DNA of 64,000 nucleotides from Sphaerimonospora thailandensis (GCF_016863115.1 NZ_BOOG01000013.1:116488-180487); one strand, 5' to 3'; counted from the stretch's first letter, positions 8,144 to 17,708 are shown. Translations and numbers: made by a program. Notes: generated by a model not told the origin, from the letters alone.

Positions 8144-8746
8144 GTGGCCGACGACCACGACCACCAGGCGGAGACTTCGGTGTCCGACTGGACGCCTCCC
8201 ACGTGGGAGGAGGTGGTCCGCACGCATTCCGCCAGGGTTTATCGCCTGGCCTACCGCCTGACCGGCAACGTCCACGACGCCGAGGATCTCACCCAGGAGG
8301 TCTTCGTCCGTGTCTTCCGGTCCCTGTCGAGCTACACGCCCGGCACATTCGAGGGCTGGTTGCACCGGATCACGACCAACCTCTTCCTTGACATGGCCCG
8401 GCGCAGGCAGCGCATCCGTTTCGAGGGGTTGGCGGACGACGCGGCCGAGCGGCTGCACGGTCGTGAACCTTCACCGGCGCAGGCCTACCACGACGCGCAC
8501 CTGGAGCCCGACATCCAGGCCGCGCTCGACGCCCTGGCACCGGAGTTCCGGGCGGCGGTCGTGCTGTGCGACATCGAAGGGCTGTCGTACGAGGAGATCG
8601 CCGCGACGCTGGGGGTCAAGCTCGGCACCGTGCGCAGCCGCATCCACCGGGGCCGGGCCCAGCTTCGGGAGGCGCTCGACCACCGGGCGCCCTCGGCCAA
8701 CAGAAATGATCAAACCCCCCCTTCGTTCAGCAGGGAGGGACTATGA
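8144..8746 (+). CDS. sigE: ECF RNA polymerase sigma factor SigE
   Basis: An ECF sigma-70 factor. Region 2 shows [25 protein letters not shown] and region 4 shows the helix-turn-helix [21 protein letters not shown] prefer GTG 8144 (200 residues) because GAGAGG lies 7 nt upstream. In-frame starts at 8093, 8108 and 8138 are also possible, and SigE has several starts in mycobacteria. The stop overlaps the start of the anti-sigma gene (ATGA). Downstream htrA and tatB complete the envelope-stress module, and a SigE-like promoter lies upstream. Confidence 0.92.
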   Translation: MADDHDHQAETSVSDWTPPTWEEVVRTHSARVYRLAYRLTGNVHDAEDLTQEVFVRVFRSLSSYTPGTFEGWLHRITTNLFLDMARRRQRIRFEGLADDAAERLHGREPSPAQAYHDAHLEPDIQAALDALAPEFRAAVVLCDIEGLSYEEIAATLGVKLGTVRSRIHRGRAQLREALDHRAPSANRNDQTPPSFSREGL

Positions 8747-9321
8747 GTCATCTCGGCGAGCGCGTCTCCGCGCTCATCGACGGCGAACTCGGTCACACCG
8801 AACGGGAGCGCGCGCTGGCGCACCTGACGTTCTGTGCGGACTGCCGCGCCGAGGTCGATGCGATGAGGGCGCTGAAGAGCCGCCTCCGTTCGATGGACCC
8901 CCCGGCAATGCCGGCGGATCTCACCATGTCGCTGCTGAGGATGTCGGAGCCGGGCGGCCCGCTGCCGCCGCGGATCCGGCCCTTTCCCGACCGCGGCGCG
9001 TTCGGCGCCGGAGGCGGGCTTCCGGGCATGCACGGCGGCGCCCCCCTTGACGGTCGGCCACTGGACAACCGGCCGGGCCGGGTCTCCGGGGCGGTCGGTC
9101 CGGGACGGTCCGGCCGGGCCAGGCGGGCCGGTTATGTCGCGGTGGGAGTGGCCTCCGCCGCCATGGCCATCGGGACGATGTTCATGGTGAACGGAGCGGG
9201 CGCCCACCAGCGGCCGGTCCCGGGTGAGGGCTTCGTCAACCCGCCGGTTCAGCACCTGGTGCCGACCGCGAAGATCTCACCGACCCCGTCGCGGAGCGCC
9301 ACCCCAGGGCTCTCTCACTGA
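8743..9321 (+). CDS. rseA: zinc-finger anti-sigma factor (RseA-like)
   Basis: A 192-residue ZAS-type anti-sigma factor for SigE. The signature H-x3-C-x2-C is seen as HLTFCADC near residue 30. Residues 80-125 are Gly/Pro-rich and disordered, followed by one membrane segment around [20 protein letters not shown], so the SigE-binding domain is cytoplasmic. The ATG overlaps the sigE stop, which indicates coupled synthesis in fixed ratio. By analogy with mycobacteria, release of SigE would need phosphorylation or proteolysis. Confidence 0.88.
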   Translation: MSHLGERVSALIDGELGHTERERALAHLTFCADCRAEVDAMRALKSRLRSMDPPAMPADLTMSLLRMSEPGGPLPPRIRPFPDRGAFGAGGGLPGMHGGAPLDGRPLDNRPGRVSGAVGPGRSGRARRAGYVAVGVASAAMAIGTMFMVNGAGAHQRPVPGEGFVNPPVQHLVPTAKISPTPSRSATPGLSH

Positions 9322-9398
9322 CCGCTTTCTCGCCGGTGGTTTACCGTAGAGCGTGTTGTCCGGATGGATGACGTCGTGCGCGAGGAGTGAGTGTCCCG

Positions 9399-11024
9399 AT
9401 GACCGATCACACGCGTTCCTCGGGCGCGAAGGACCGGCCCGAGTTCCTGCCTCCCCCGCTGCCGGGGGAGCACGGGGAGCCCCCCGACCAGGGCGGCCGC
9501 GGGCAAGGCGACTACGGGCAGGGTGACTACGGGCAGGGCGAGCACGGAGGGTCCTGGGAGCCGGGGGAGGCCTGGGGTCGTGGCACGCATGACGACCCCT
9601 ACGGGCGGGAAGAGCCAGGCGGCTGGGGGCGACCTGACGGCGGTCCGGCAGGGGATGCGGCTGAGAATTCGCCGGGTGGTTGGCCGGGTGGTTGGTCGGG
9701 AGCCTCGCCCGGCGGGACGGCCACCGGGCCGTTCGGTGATCCGCCACCCCCTCGGAACGCGTACGGGCTGGGGCCCGAGTGGGCGCCGCCGCCGGAGCCG
9801 TACGGCGGGCAGGGCCCGCACGGCCGCCAGGAGCCGTACGAACTGGGACACGGACCGCATGGGGCCTACGGCCCGTTCGGTGGCGGGGGGCCGACCGGCT
9901 CGGCGACCATGCGGCACGGCCCGAGCGGGGCCCTGTTAACGGTGCTGGCCGTGATCATCGCGCTGGTGGCCGGCGGCGCCGCGAGCTGGGGAACGTTCCT
10001 GCTGACCCGATCGCCTTCGGGCATCGACCCCGGATACACCCTGCCCTCACCCCGCGGCGCGGCCACGTCCCGGCCACCGGAGTCGGTCGCGGGGGTCGCG
10101 GCCAGGGTCCTGCCGAGCGTGGTGTCGCTCGAAGTCAAGGGCAACAGCGAGGCGGGCACCGGGTCGGGCTTCGTCATCAAGGGCGGCTACATCGTGACCA
10201 ACAACCATGTGGTAGCCGTCGCCGCCCGGACGGGGGAGATCCGCATCCGGTTCAACGACCACACCTCAGCGAGCGCCAAGATCGTCGGCCGGGATCCCAA
10301 CTCCGACATCGCCGTGGTGAAGCCCGACGGTCCCGTCAAGGCGCCGGAGCTGCCGCTCGGAAACTCCGACAGCGTCGTCGTCGGCGACCCGGTCATCGCC
10401 ATCGGCTCCCCGCTGGGCCTCAGCGGCACCGTGACCACCGGAATCGTCAGCTCGCTCAACCGCCCGGTCGAGGCGGGCGGATCGACCGGCTCCGACTACG
10501 CGCTGATCAACGCGATTCAGACCGACGCGGCGATCAACCCGGGCAACTCCGGCGGCCCGCTGGTCAACGCCTCAGGCGAGGTGATCGGGGTCAACTCGGC
10601 GATCGCCACCGTGGGGGCGAACTCGCTGCTCGGCCAGCAGTCGGGCAGCATCGGGCTCGGATTCGCGATCCCGGCCAACCAGGTGCGCCGGATAGCACAG
10701 GAGCTGATCACGACAGGTACGGCCCGGACCTCGCGGATCGGCGTCAGCATCGACCAGAGCTACCAGGGCCAGGGGGTGCGCATCGCGAACCAGAGCGGAT
10801 CGGTCTCGGCCGGCGGCCCCGCCGACAAGGCCGGCCTGCGGCCGGGGGACGTCATCCTGGAGGTCGACGGCCAGCCGGTGGGCGGCAGCCGCGAGCTGAT
10901 CGTCACCATCCGGAGCAAGGCCCCGGGCGACAGGGTGAGCATCAAGTTCCGGCACGGCGGCGAGGAACGGACCGCCATGGTGACGATCGGCGCGGCTCCC
11001 GCTCCGACCGCCCAGCCCTCCTGA
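9399..11024 (+). CDS. htrA: HtrA/DegP-like membrane serine protease with PDZ domain
   Basis: Start ATG 9399 is preferred (GAGGAG 11 nt upstream; a GTG at 9387 is the alternative), giving 541 residues. The first 170 residues are Gly/Pro/Tyr-rich and disordered, then one membrane segment (about 177-199), a trypsin-like protease domain and a PDZ domain (GGPADKAGLRPGDVILEVDG). The catalytic triad is intact: His270 (TNNHVV), Asp303 (SDIAVV) and Ser384 (GNSGGP). It degrades or refolds damaged exported proteins. Placement after sigE-rseA matches mycobacterial htrA. Confidence 0.9.
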   Translation: MTDHTRSSGAKDRPEFLPPPLPGEHGEPPDQGGRGQGDYGQGDYGQGEHGGSWEPGEAWGRGTHDDPYGREEPGGWGRPDGGPAGDAAENSPGGWPGGWSGASPGGTATGPFGDPPPPRNAYGLGPEWAPPPEPYGGQGPHGRQEPYELGHGPHGAYGPFGGGGPTGSATMRHGPSGALLTVLAVIIALVAGGAASWGTFLLTRSPSGIDPGYTLPSPRGAATSRPPESVAGVAARVLPSVVSLEVKGNSEAGTGSGFVIKGGYIVTNNHVVAVAARTGEIRIRFNDHTSASAKIVGRDPNSDIAVVKPDGPVKAPELPLGNSDSVVVGDPVIAIGSPLGLSGTVTTGIVSSLNRPVEAGGSTGSDYALINAIQTDAAINPGNSGGPLVNASGEVIGVNSAIATVGANSLLGQQSGSIGLGFAIPANQVRRIAQELITTGTARTSRIGVSIDQSYQGQGVRIANQSGSVSAGGPADKAGLRPGDVILEVDGQPVGGSRELIVTIRSKAPGDRVSIKFRHGGEERTAMVTIGAAPAPTAQPS

Positions 11025-11077
11025 CTCCAACGGGGCATTAGTCTGAAAGCCAGCCGTTGTCGCGGGAGGAGAACGCC

Positions 11078-11428
11078 GTGTTCGGACTGGGCTGGCCGGA
11101 GATGCTGGCGCTCGTGGTGATCGCCCTGCTCGTGTTCGGCCCGGAGAAGCTTCCTCAGGCGGCCGCGCAGGCGGGCCGTACGCTGCGGCAACTCCGCCAG
11201 ATGGCCAACAACGCCAAGACCGATCTGCAGACCAATCTGGGGCCGGAGTTCTCCAACTTCGACCCCGCCGATCTGAATCCCAAGAATTTCGTGCGCAAGC
11301 ACCTGCTCGAGGACCTCGAGAAGGACTGGAACGCCCCGGCCGCGATCGACCGCGACCCGCTGCCGCCGACGGTCAACCCGGAACTGGGCTTCGGCGAGAT
11401 CCCGCCCTACGACAACGAGGCGACCTGA
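11078..11428 (+). CDS. tatB: Sec-independent translocase subunit TatB
   Basis: A 116-residue TatB starting at GTG 11078, with GGGAGGA 7 nt upstream. It has the typical N-terminal membrane helix (FGLGWPEMLALVVIALLVFG), the FGPEKLP hinge and an amphipathic helix, then a charged C-terminal tail. It forms the twin-arginine receptor with TatC, which is not in this window. It is encoded directly after htrA, as in mycobacteria. Confidence 0.9.
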   Translation: MFGLGWPEMLALVVIALLVFGPEKLPQAAAQAGRTLRQLRQMANNAKTDLQTNLGPEFSNFDPADLNPKNFVRKHLLEDLEKDWNAPAAIDRDPLPPTVNPELGFGEIPPYDNEAT

Positions 11429-11506
11429 GACACGGCGTCGCCTCCGTACCGGCGCCGACACCGCCGCTTTCTCGCCGAGCGAGGCGGCGTCCTCCGCCGG
11501 AGGCGC

Positions 11507-12451
11507 TCAGGATCCGATCGTCTGACCGAGCGTCAGCTCGCCCCGCATCGGCGACCGCCGTACGGTCGCGGACTGGGCGAGCATGGCGCCGGTGAGCACC
11601 ACGGCCCCTCCGATGATCTGGAAGGTGCCCAGACGCTCGCCGAGCAGCACCCACGCGATGAGAGCGCCCGCGATGACCTCGATCGACGAGACCGTGGCGC
11701 CGACGGCGGCCGAGAGCCTGCGTACGGCGATGACGCCGGTGACGTAGGCGGCGACCGTCGCGACCAACACCATCCAGGCCGCGGCGCCGGCGACCGGCAG
11801 TGCGTGATCGCCCACCGCGGCGGTCCGGGCGAACGCGGACCAGGGGATGCCCCAGGGGCGCGAGATGGGCAGCAGGATCACCGCGGCGCCGACCATGCCC
11901 CAGCAGATCAGGCCGAGCGGGTCGATGTCGTCCCCGAAGCCATCGCTCATCAGGAAATATCCGGCGCTGCAGGCGGCGGAGGCGAGGGCCGCCAGGACGC
12001 CGATCACGTCCAGCCGCATCCCGTGCCAGACCTCCACGACGACGGCGAGGCCGACGACCGCGACGAGCGCGCCCAGGTAGGCCGCGCCCGCCAGCCGTAC
12101 CTGGCGGACGAGACGCACCCAGACGACGACCAGCACGGGCGAGGTGTATTCGAAGAGCAGCGCCACCCCGACCGGCAGCCGGGTGATCACGAAGAAGAAC
12201 AGGCCCTGGACGCCGGCGACCGCGATCACGGCGTAGGCGGCGAAGAACAGCATGCGGTCACGGGGGACGCGCAGCGCGCGCGGCCGGACGATCGCCAGGA
12301 CCAGCAGCATGACCAGCCCGGCTCCCGCCATGCGTACCCACACCGACTCGAGCGGGCTGAGCCCCGCCTCGCCGAGGAACCTCGCCATCGGCCCGGAGAA
12401 CCCGAAACTGAAGGCCGAAACGACCGCGATCGCCAGGCTGACAGCCTTCAT
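11507..12451 (-). CDS. EamA/DMT-family membrane transporter
   Basis: A 314-residue protein with about ten hydrophobic helices arranged as two EamA halves, a fold of drug/metabolite exporters such as RhtA or YdcZ types. The N-terminus (VSAFSFGFSGPMARFLGEAG) and the second-half segment VGATVSSIEVIAGALIAWVL fit the family. The substrate cannot be read from sequence. It is divergent from the MgtE-like gene, with a shared 113-nt promoter region. Confidence 0.83.
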   Translation of the reverse strand: MKAVSLAIAVVSAFSFGFSGPMARFLGEAGLSPLESVWVRMAGAGLVMLLVLAIVRPRALRVPRDRMLFFAAYAVIAVAGVQGLFFFVITRLPVGVALLFEYTSPVLVVVWVRLVRQVRLAGAAYLGALVAVVGLAVVVEVWHGMRLDVIGVLAALASAACSAGYFLMSDGFGDDIDPLGLICWGMVGAAVILLPISRPWGIPWSAFARTAAVGDHALPVAGAAAWMVLVATVAAYVTGVIAVRRLSAAVGATVSSIEVIAGALIAWVLLGERLGTFQIIGGAVVLTGAMLAQSATVRRSPMRGELTLGQTIGS

Positions 12452-12564
12452 CCATCACCTGCTCTGTAATTACCAAGGAAGGGATTTGATCCTGTCATAT
12501 CCCGAACTTCTCCCGCCAGGTGGCGCCGCGCCCCTCGGCAGCGGCCCTTGCGTACCCTGACAGG

Positions 12565-13770
12565 GTGGATCGGATCTTCTTGGCACGGCTGGCCGGGCTC
12601 GCGGTCTTCGATCCGGTCGGCGACCAGATCGGCCGGATCCGGGACGTCGTGGTCTCGCTGCGCGGACCGCTGCCGCCGCGGGTGCACGGGTTCGTGGTCG
12701 AGGTCCAGCCACGCCGCAGAGTGTTCCTGCCGATCACCAGGATCACCAGCATCGAGGCGGGCGCGGTGATCTTCACGGGCAAGCTCAACATGCGGCGGTT
12801 CGAACAGCGCAGCACCGAGACGCTCGCCATCGGGGAGCTGCTCGACCTGGCCGTGGAGTTCAAGGGTGAGCGGGTGACGGTCCAGGACCTCGCCATGGAG
12901 CAGCCCCGTCCTTCGGACTGGCTGATCGCCAGGGTCGCCGTACGGCGCGGCACCCGGCGCAGGGGCGAGACCCACGTGGTGGACTGGGACGAGGTCACCG
13001 GCTTCGGCGTGGCCCAGAAGGACCAGGGCGCGGCCAACCTCCTCGCCGCCTTCGAGGCGCTGCGCCCGGCCGACCTCGCCAACATGCTGCACGAACTGCC
13101 GGACAAGCGGATGGCGGAGGTGGCCTCCGCGCTCAACGACGACCGGCTCGCCGATGTGCTGGAGGAACTTCCCGAGCGGGATCAGGTGATCGTGCTGAGC
13201 CGGCTGAACCGGGAGCGGGCCGCCGACGTGCTGGAGGCGATGAGCCCCGACGACGCGACCGACCTGCTGCAGGAACTGCCGCCGGAGCAGGCGGAGGGGC
13301 TGCTGCGGCTGATGATGCCCGAGGAGGCCGCCCCCGTACGGCGGCTGCTGACCTACGCCGAGCACACCGCGGGCGGCATGATGACAACGGAGCCGGTGAT
13401 CCTCCCGCCGACCTCGACCGTGGCCGAGGCGCTCGCGCACGTCAGGCAGCAGGAGCTGACGCCCGCCGTCGCGGCCCAGGTGTACGTGACCCGTCCGCCC
13501 GGCGAGACGCCGACGGGCCGCTTCCTCGGCGTCGTGCACTTCCAGCGGCTGCTGAGAGAGCCGCCGTCGACCCTGCTCGGCGGCGTGATAGACATCACCG
13601 TGGACCCGATCAGACCGGAGTTCACGATCCCCGAGGTGGCCTGCTACCTCGCCACGTACAACCTGGTCGCGGCCCCCGTCGTGGACGAGCACGGGCGCCT
13701 GCTCGGCGCGGTGACCGTCGACGACGTGCTGGACCACATGCTGCCGCAGGACTGGCGTGAGAGAAAATGA
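12565..13770 (+). CDS. PRC-barrel / MgtE N-domain / CBS-pair protein
   Basis: A 401-residue soluble protein starting at GTG 12565. An N-terminal PRC-barrel-like region (GLAVFDPVGDQIGRIRDVVV) is followed by helical MgtE_N repeats (LPDKRMAEVASALNDDRLAD) and two CBS segments. The transmembrane channel part of MgtE is absent, so it is a sensor-like relative rather than a magnesium channel. From memory it corresponds to Rv1232c. Its stop overlaps the start of the DUF1003 membrane protein, so the pair may act together in ion sensing, which I infer. Confidence 0.82.
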   Translation: MDRIFLARLAGLAVFDPVGDQIGRIRDVVVSLRGPLPPRVHGFVVEVQPRRRVFLPITRITSIEAGAVIFTGKLNMRRFEQRSTETLAIGELLDLAVEFKGERVTVQDLAMEQPRPSDWLIARVAVRRGTRRRGETHVVDWDEVTGFGVAQKDQGAANLLAAFEALRPADLANMLHELPDKRMAEVASALNDDRLADVLEELPERDQVIVLSRLNRERAADVLEAMSPDDATDLLQELPPEQAEGLLRLMMPEEAAPVRRLLTYAEHTAGGMMTTEPVILPPTSTVAEALAHVRQQELTPAVAAQVYVTRPPGETPTGRFLGVVHFQRLLREPPSTLLGGVIDITVDPIRPEFTIPEVACYLATYNLVAAPVVDEHGRLLGAVTVDDVLDHMLPQDWRERK

Positions 13771-14249
13771 CTGAACGACTCGACCAGCCGCGTGAGTTGG
13801 CCCCCCTCCGCCTCCGGCCCTACTACGACCCCGAGGCGTTCGGACGCCTTTCCGAGCGGATCGCCCGGTTCCTGGGAACCGCCCGGTTCATCGTGTACAT
13901 GACCGTGTTCATCGGGGTCTGGCTGCTCTGGAACACCCTCCTGCCGGTCAAGTTCGATCCGTACCCGTTCATCTTCCTCACCCTGATGCTCTCGCTCCAG
14001 GCGTCGTACGCCGCGCCGCTCATCCTGCTGGCGCAGAACCGGCAGGCCGACCGCGACCGCGTCCAGTACGAGCAGGACCGGGTGCGGGCCGAGCGCAACC
14101 AGGCCGAGATCGAGTACCTCATCCGTGAGATCGCGGCCCTGCGCCTGGCACTCGGTGAGGTCGCGACCAGGGACTACATCCGATCCGAACTGCAGCACCT
14201 TCATGAGGACCTCAGGGAAGACCTCAGGGACGGCGCCGCCCGGCACTGA
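13767..14249 (+). CDS. DUF1003 membrane protein
   Basis: A 160-residue protein with two membrane helices (FIVYMTVFIGVWLLWN and FIFLTLMLSLQASYAAPLIL) linked by an FDPYPF turn, then a charged coiled coil ending EDLREDLRD. This is the DUF1003 layout. The ATG overlaps the TGA of the MgtE-like gene, a conserved pairing in actinobacteria. The function is unknown; a role with the cation sensor next door is plausible only by context. Confidence 0.87.
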   Translation: MTERLDQPRELAPLRLRPYYDPEAFGRLSERIARFLGTARFIVYMTVFIGVWLLWNTLLPVKFDPYPFIFLTLMLSLQASYAAPLILLAQNRQADRDRVQYEQDRVRAERNQAEIEYLIREIAALRLALGEVATRDYIRSELQHLHEDLREDLRDGAARH

Positions 14250-14322
14250 TCCGGCGTGGGTTGTCCGTCAGATCACCCGCCCCGCATTAGGAAGAACCCG
14301 CCCGCGTCCATAGCATGGATTC

Positions 14323-15468
14323 ATGGCACCATCCCCAGAACTGGTCAGGGCTGCGCTCGCAACCGTCAACGACCCCGAGATCCGCCGGCCGATCACCGAA
14401 CTCGACATGGTCAAGGAGCCCATCGAGATCTCCCCGGACGGGGTGGTGCGCGTCGGGATCTACCTCACGATCGCCGGCTGCCCCCTCAAGGACCGGATCA
14501 CTCGGGATGTCACCGAGGCGGTCTCGAAGGTCGAGGGCGTGACCCGGGTCCATGTGGACCTGGACGTCATGAGCGAGGGCCAGCGTAAGAACCTGCAGAC
14601 CAAGCTCCGCGGCGACCGGGGACCGGAGAAGGAGATCCCCTTCGCCAAGGCGAACTCGCTGACCAGGGTGTTCGCGGTCGCCAGCGGCAAGGGCGGCGTC
14701 GGCAAGTCGTCCGTCACCGTCAACCTCGCCGCGGCGATGGCCTCCTCCGGCCTCAAGGTCGGCGTCGTGGACGCCGACATCTACGGTCACTCGGTGCCGC
14801 GCATGCTCGGTGTCGGCGAGCGGCCCACCAAGGTCGAAGACATGATCATGCCGCCGGTCGCGCATGACATCAAGGTGATCTCGGTCGGGATGTTCAAGCC
14901 GGAGGGGAACACTCCGGTGGTCTGGCGCGGGCCGATGCTCGACCGGGCGCTCTACCAGTTCCTCACCGACGTCTTCTGGGGCGACCTGGACGTGCTGCTG
15001 ATGGACCTGCCGCCGGGCACCGGCGACATCGCGATCTCGGTGGCCCAGCGGATGCCGACGGCGGAGATCCTCGTGGTCACCACCCCGCAGCAGGCCGCCG
15101 CCGAGGTGGCCGAGCGGGCCGGTTCTATCGCGGCCCAGACCCACCAGCAGATCGCCGGCGTCATCGAGAACATGTCATGGCTGCCCTGCCCGCACTGCGA
15201 CGAGCGGGTCGCGGTCTTCGGCGAGGGCGGCGGCCAGGCCGTGGCCGACGCGCTGACCCGGACGCTCGGCGCCCGCGTGCCGCTGCTCGGCCAGGTGCCG
15301 ATCGACCTGCGGCTGCGTGAGGGCGGCGACGAGGGCAAGCCGCTCGTCCTGACCGACCCCGACGCGCCCGCCGCGGTCGAACTGCGCCGCATCGCGGCCG
15401 AGTTGGGCAAGAAGCCCGGTGGCAGCCTCAAGGGCCGCAAGTTGGACCTTTCCCCGATCAAGCACTGA
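14323..15468 (+). CDS. mrp: Mrp/NBP35-family Fe-S cluster carrier ATPase
   Basis: A 381-residue Mrp protein (ApbC). An N-terminal MIP18/DUF59 domain covers residues 1-95. The deviant Walker A is SGKGGVGKSS near 122-131, and a CPHC motif near 288 would bridge an Fe-S cluster in the dimer. It delivers Fe-S clusters to apoproteins. TAGCAT at 14311-14316 lies 6 nt before the ATG with no Shine-Dalgarno, suggesting a leaderless mRNA. From memory it is Rv1229c. Confidence 0.92.
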   Translation: MAPSPELVRAALATVNDPEIRRPITELDMVKEPIEISPDGVVRVGIYLTIAGCPLKDRITRDVTEAVSKVEGVTRVHVDLDVMSEGQRKNLQTKLRGDRGPEKEIPFAKANSLTRVFAVASGKGGVGKSSVTVNLAAAMASSGLKVGVVDADIYGHSVPRMLGVGERPTKVEDMIMPPVAHDIKVISVGMFKPEGNTPVVWRGPMLDRALYQFLTDVFWGDLDVLLMDLPPGTGDIAISVAQRMPTAEILVVTTPQQAAAEVAERAGSIAAQTHQQIAGVIENMSWLPCPHCDERVAVFGEGGGQAVADALTRTLGARVPLLGQVPIDLRLREGGDEGKPLVLTDPDAPAAVELRRIAAELGKKPGGSLKGRKLDLSPIKH

Positions 15469-15470
15469 GC

Positions 15471-15490
15471 GGCTCACTCGGGAGTGAGCC
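15471..15490. terminator. compact bidirectional hairpin
   Basis: GGCTCACTC and GAGTGAGCC flank a 2-nt centre between the mrp stop and the 3' end of the convergent hypothetical gene, whose last codons it overlaps. It could stop both transcripts. Confidence 0.55.
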
Positions 15491-15836
15491 GTACGACGAA
15501 GGACTGCTCGGCCCAGCGGGCGAGCAGTCCTGCGGCGTCGTGGGCGTTGAGCCGCTCCTTGGCGAGCGCCGCCACCGCGTCCCCGGTCGCCGACTGATCG
15601 ACGATCTCGGCGGCGGCGGGGAAGCGGACGAGTTCCGCGCCGTTGTCCTTGCTCCTGAGGGTGATCTCGACCTCGGTCATTTCGGTCAACCCGGGCAGGG
15701 ACTGCTCGTCGCCGCCGGTCACGACGTAGATCGCCCCGTCGTGCCACACGTGCCAGGCCAGCCGCCGTCCGGAGGGTAGCGTGATCCACAGCACGCTCGA
15801 CTTCTTCGCACCCTCTTCGATCAGCGGCAGACTCAT
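15474..15836 (-). CDS. conserved actinobacterial hypothetical protein
   Basis: A 120-residue soluble protein. The first half is beta-rich (SSVLWITLPSGRRLAWHVWH, AIYVVTGGDEQ) and the end is helical with AAGLLARWAEQSFVVRLTPE. The beta-rich start is reminiscent of split-barrel flavin-reductase-like proteins, but I see no cofactor motif and do not assign a function. It is convergent with mrp (5-nt gap) and is read in the same direction as bioY, 32 nt downstream of it. Confidence 0.65.
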   Translation of the reverse strand: MSLPLIEEGAKKSSVLWITLPSGRRLAWHVWHDGAIYVVTGGDEQSLPGLTEMTEVEITLRSKDNGAELVRFPAAAEIVDQSATGDAVAALAKERLNAHDAAGLLARWAEQSFVVRLTPE

Positions 15837-15868
15837 GCCTTCAGCCTCTCATGCCCTCGGATGCGCGG

Positions 15869-16465
15869 TCAGCGGTTGGCCAGCTTCCAGGCGGCGGGGA
15901 GGATGCCGGCCGCCAGGGCAATCTTGAGGAGGTCGCCGACGACGAACTTCCCGGCGCCCGCCCACAGGGCGGTCCCGAGGTCGAGGCCGGTCACCGCGAC
16001 CAGCACCGGCAGACCGAAGGCGTAGATGACCAGGTTGCCGAGGACCATCGTGCCGATCGTACGGAGCACCGTACGGTCACCGCCGCGCTGCGCCATCCAG
16101 CCGACGAGCGAGGCGGCGGCGATGAAGCCGAGCACATAGCCGAACGTCGCGCCGCCGAATCCGTGCGCGCCACCGGCGAACCACGGGATTCCGGCCACCC
16201 CCGCCGCCATGTAGAGGAGCATGCTGAGGAACGCGCGGTTCATGCCGAGTGCGGCTCCGACCAGGACCACGGCGAACGTCTGGCCGGTGACGGGGACGAG
16301 GTCGCCGGGGAGAGGAATGCTGACCTGCGCGGCCAGGCCGGTCAGCCCCGCGCCGGCCGCGACGAGTACGGCGTCGCGCACGCGGGCGGCGGTACTGCCG
16401 GGAACGGCGGGGATGAGGTCGGACAGCACGGCGGGGCGGGCCCCGGTGGCGGTGGCGTTGGCCAT
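15869..16465 (-). CDS. bioY: biotin transporter S-component BioY
   Basis: A 198-residue membrane protein with six hydrophobic segments. BioY signatures are visible: QVSIPLPGDLVPVTGQTFAV, GAALGMNRAFLSMLLYMAAG and an FGYVLGFIAA helix. It binds biotin and normally works with the ECF module (EcfA/EcfT), though solitary BioY can import biotin. No bioM or bioN genes adjoin, so it is solitary here or uses a shared module elsewhere. Confidence 0.92.
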   Translation of the reverse strand: MANATATGARPAVLSDLIPAVPGSTAARVRDAVLVAAGAGLTGLAAQVSIPLPGDLVPVTGQTFAVVLVGAALGMNRAFLSMLLYMAAGVAGIPWFAGGAHGFGGATFGYVLGFIAAASLVGWMAQRGGDRTVLRTIGTMVLGNLVIYAFGLPVLVAVTGLDLGTALWAGAGKFVVGDLLKIALAAGILPAAWKLANR

Positions 16466-16763
16466 CGATCACTCCTAACAAGGCTGCGCGGTCGCCTCCA
16501 CAGCCTGACGGTCCTTCGGCCTGGCGCGGAGGTCTCTTTTACCGTTGACCATTCTTTGTCGAGTCGCGGCGCGAGTCGTACAAGCTGAAGACCAAGAACG
16601 TCTGGCCTGATTTGTAGGTATCCGATAGCGGCTGCCGTGCCGCACTGGGAAAAGTGCGAGATATCAGACGCCCGGTGAAGACGGGTTGTAGCAGTCCTAC
16701 CAAGGGTGTCCGCGACCTCACCCTGACCTGCCAGGGCGGGACGGTGCCGCTAGCGTGGAGCCC
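16466..16763. other. noncoding region between bioY and the CoA-ester lyase gene
   Basis: About 298 bases hold the divergent promoters of bioY and the lyase. It is visibly less GC-rich than its surroundings around 16545-16640. I see no small gene, no clear BioQ or BirA operator and no riboswitch. TAGCGT at 16751-16756, 7 nt before ATG 16764, is a possible -10 of a leaderless lyase transcript. Confidence 0.4.
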
Positions 16764-17708
16764 ATGCGTGCACGACGTTCGTGCCTGGCCGTGCCGGGCA
16801 GCAATCCCCGCTTCATCGAGAAGGCTCAGGGGTTGGCGGCCGATGAGATCTTCCTCGACCTGGAGGACTCGGTGGCGCCCGGCGCGAAGGAGGACGCGCG
16901 CAAGAACGTCGTCGGCGCGCTGCGTGAGGGCGACTGGACCGGCAAGACCGTCGTCGTCCGTGTGAACGACCTGACCACGCAGTGGACCTACCGCGACGTG
17001 ATCGAGATCGTGGAGGCGGCCGGTGACCGGCTCGACTGCGTCATGCTGCCGAAGGTTCAGGACGCCTCGCACGTGGTCTGGCTGGCCACGCTGCTGGACC
17101 AGATCGAGAGGGCGGCGGGGCTGCCGGAGGGCGGCATCGGGATCGAGGCCCAGATCGAGAACGCCGCCGGGCTCGTCAACGTGGACGCCATCGCCGCGTC
17201 TTCGCCGCGCCTGGAGACGCTGGTGTTCGGCCCGGCCGACTTCATGGCCTCGATCGGCATGCGGACGCTGGTCGTGGGCGAGCAGCCGCCGGGGTACGGC
17301 GAGGGCGACGCCTACCACTACATTCTGATGCGGATCCTGATGGCCGCCAGGGCACACGGTCTGCAGGCGATCGACGGCCCGTACCTGCAGATCCGCGACG
17401 TGGACGGCCTGCGCAGGGTGGCCCGCCGGTCGGCCGCGCTGGGTTTCGACGGCAAATGGGTGCTCCACCCTGGTCAGGTGGACGTGGTCAACGAGGTCTT
17501 CTCGCCGTCGCAGCGGGATTACGACCACGCCGAGCTGATCCTCGACGCCTACGAGTACTACACGACGGTCGAGAAGCGGGGCGCCGTCATGCTCGGCGAC
17601 GAGATGATCGACGAGGCGTCCCGCAAGATGGCCCTGGTCGTGGCCGCCAAGGGCCGGGCCGCCGGCCTCGCCCGCACCGCCGCCTTCACCCCGCCGTCGT
17701 CCACATAG
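16764..17708 (+). CDS. HpcH/HpaI aldolase / citrate-lyase beta-like CoA-ester lyase
   Basis: A 314-residue protein of the CitE-like family (malyl-CoA/citramalyl-CoA lyases). Start ATG 16764 gives MRARRSCLAVPGSNPRF, the usual CitE beginning. Motifs: FLDLEDSVAPGAKEDAR with the Mg-binding acidic residues, IEAQIENAAGLVN with the catalytic Glu, VFGPADFMASIG, and GFDGKWVLHPGQVDVVNEVF. Relatives in actinobacteria cleave beta-methylmalyl-, malyl- or citramalyl-CoA. The exact substrate is unclear because no pathway genes adjoin. Confidence 0.85.
   Translation: MRARRSCLAVPGSNPRFIEKAQGLAADEIFLDLEDSVAPGAKEDARKNVVGALREGDWTGKTVVVRVNDLTTQWTYRDVIEIVEAAGDRLDCVMLPKVQDASHVVWLATLLDQIERAAGLPEGGIGIEAQIENAAGLVNVDAIAASSPRLETLVFGPADFMASIGMRTLVVGEQPPGYGEGDAYHYILMRILMAARAHGLQAIDGPYLQIRDVDGLRRVARRSAALGFDGKWVLHPGQVDVVNEVFSPSQRDYDHAELILDAYEYYTTVEKRGAVMLGDEMIDEASRKMALVVAAKGRAAGLARTAAFTPPSST

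Noticed and set aside
16466..16763. A biotin riboswitch or operator upstream of bioY
   Set aside because: No palindrome matching known BirA or BioQ sites could be found by eye.
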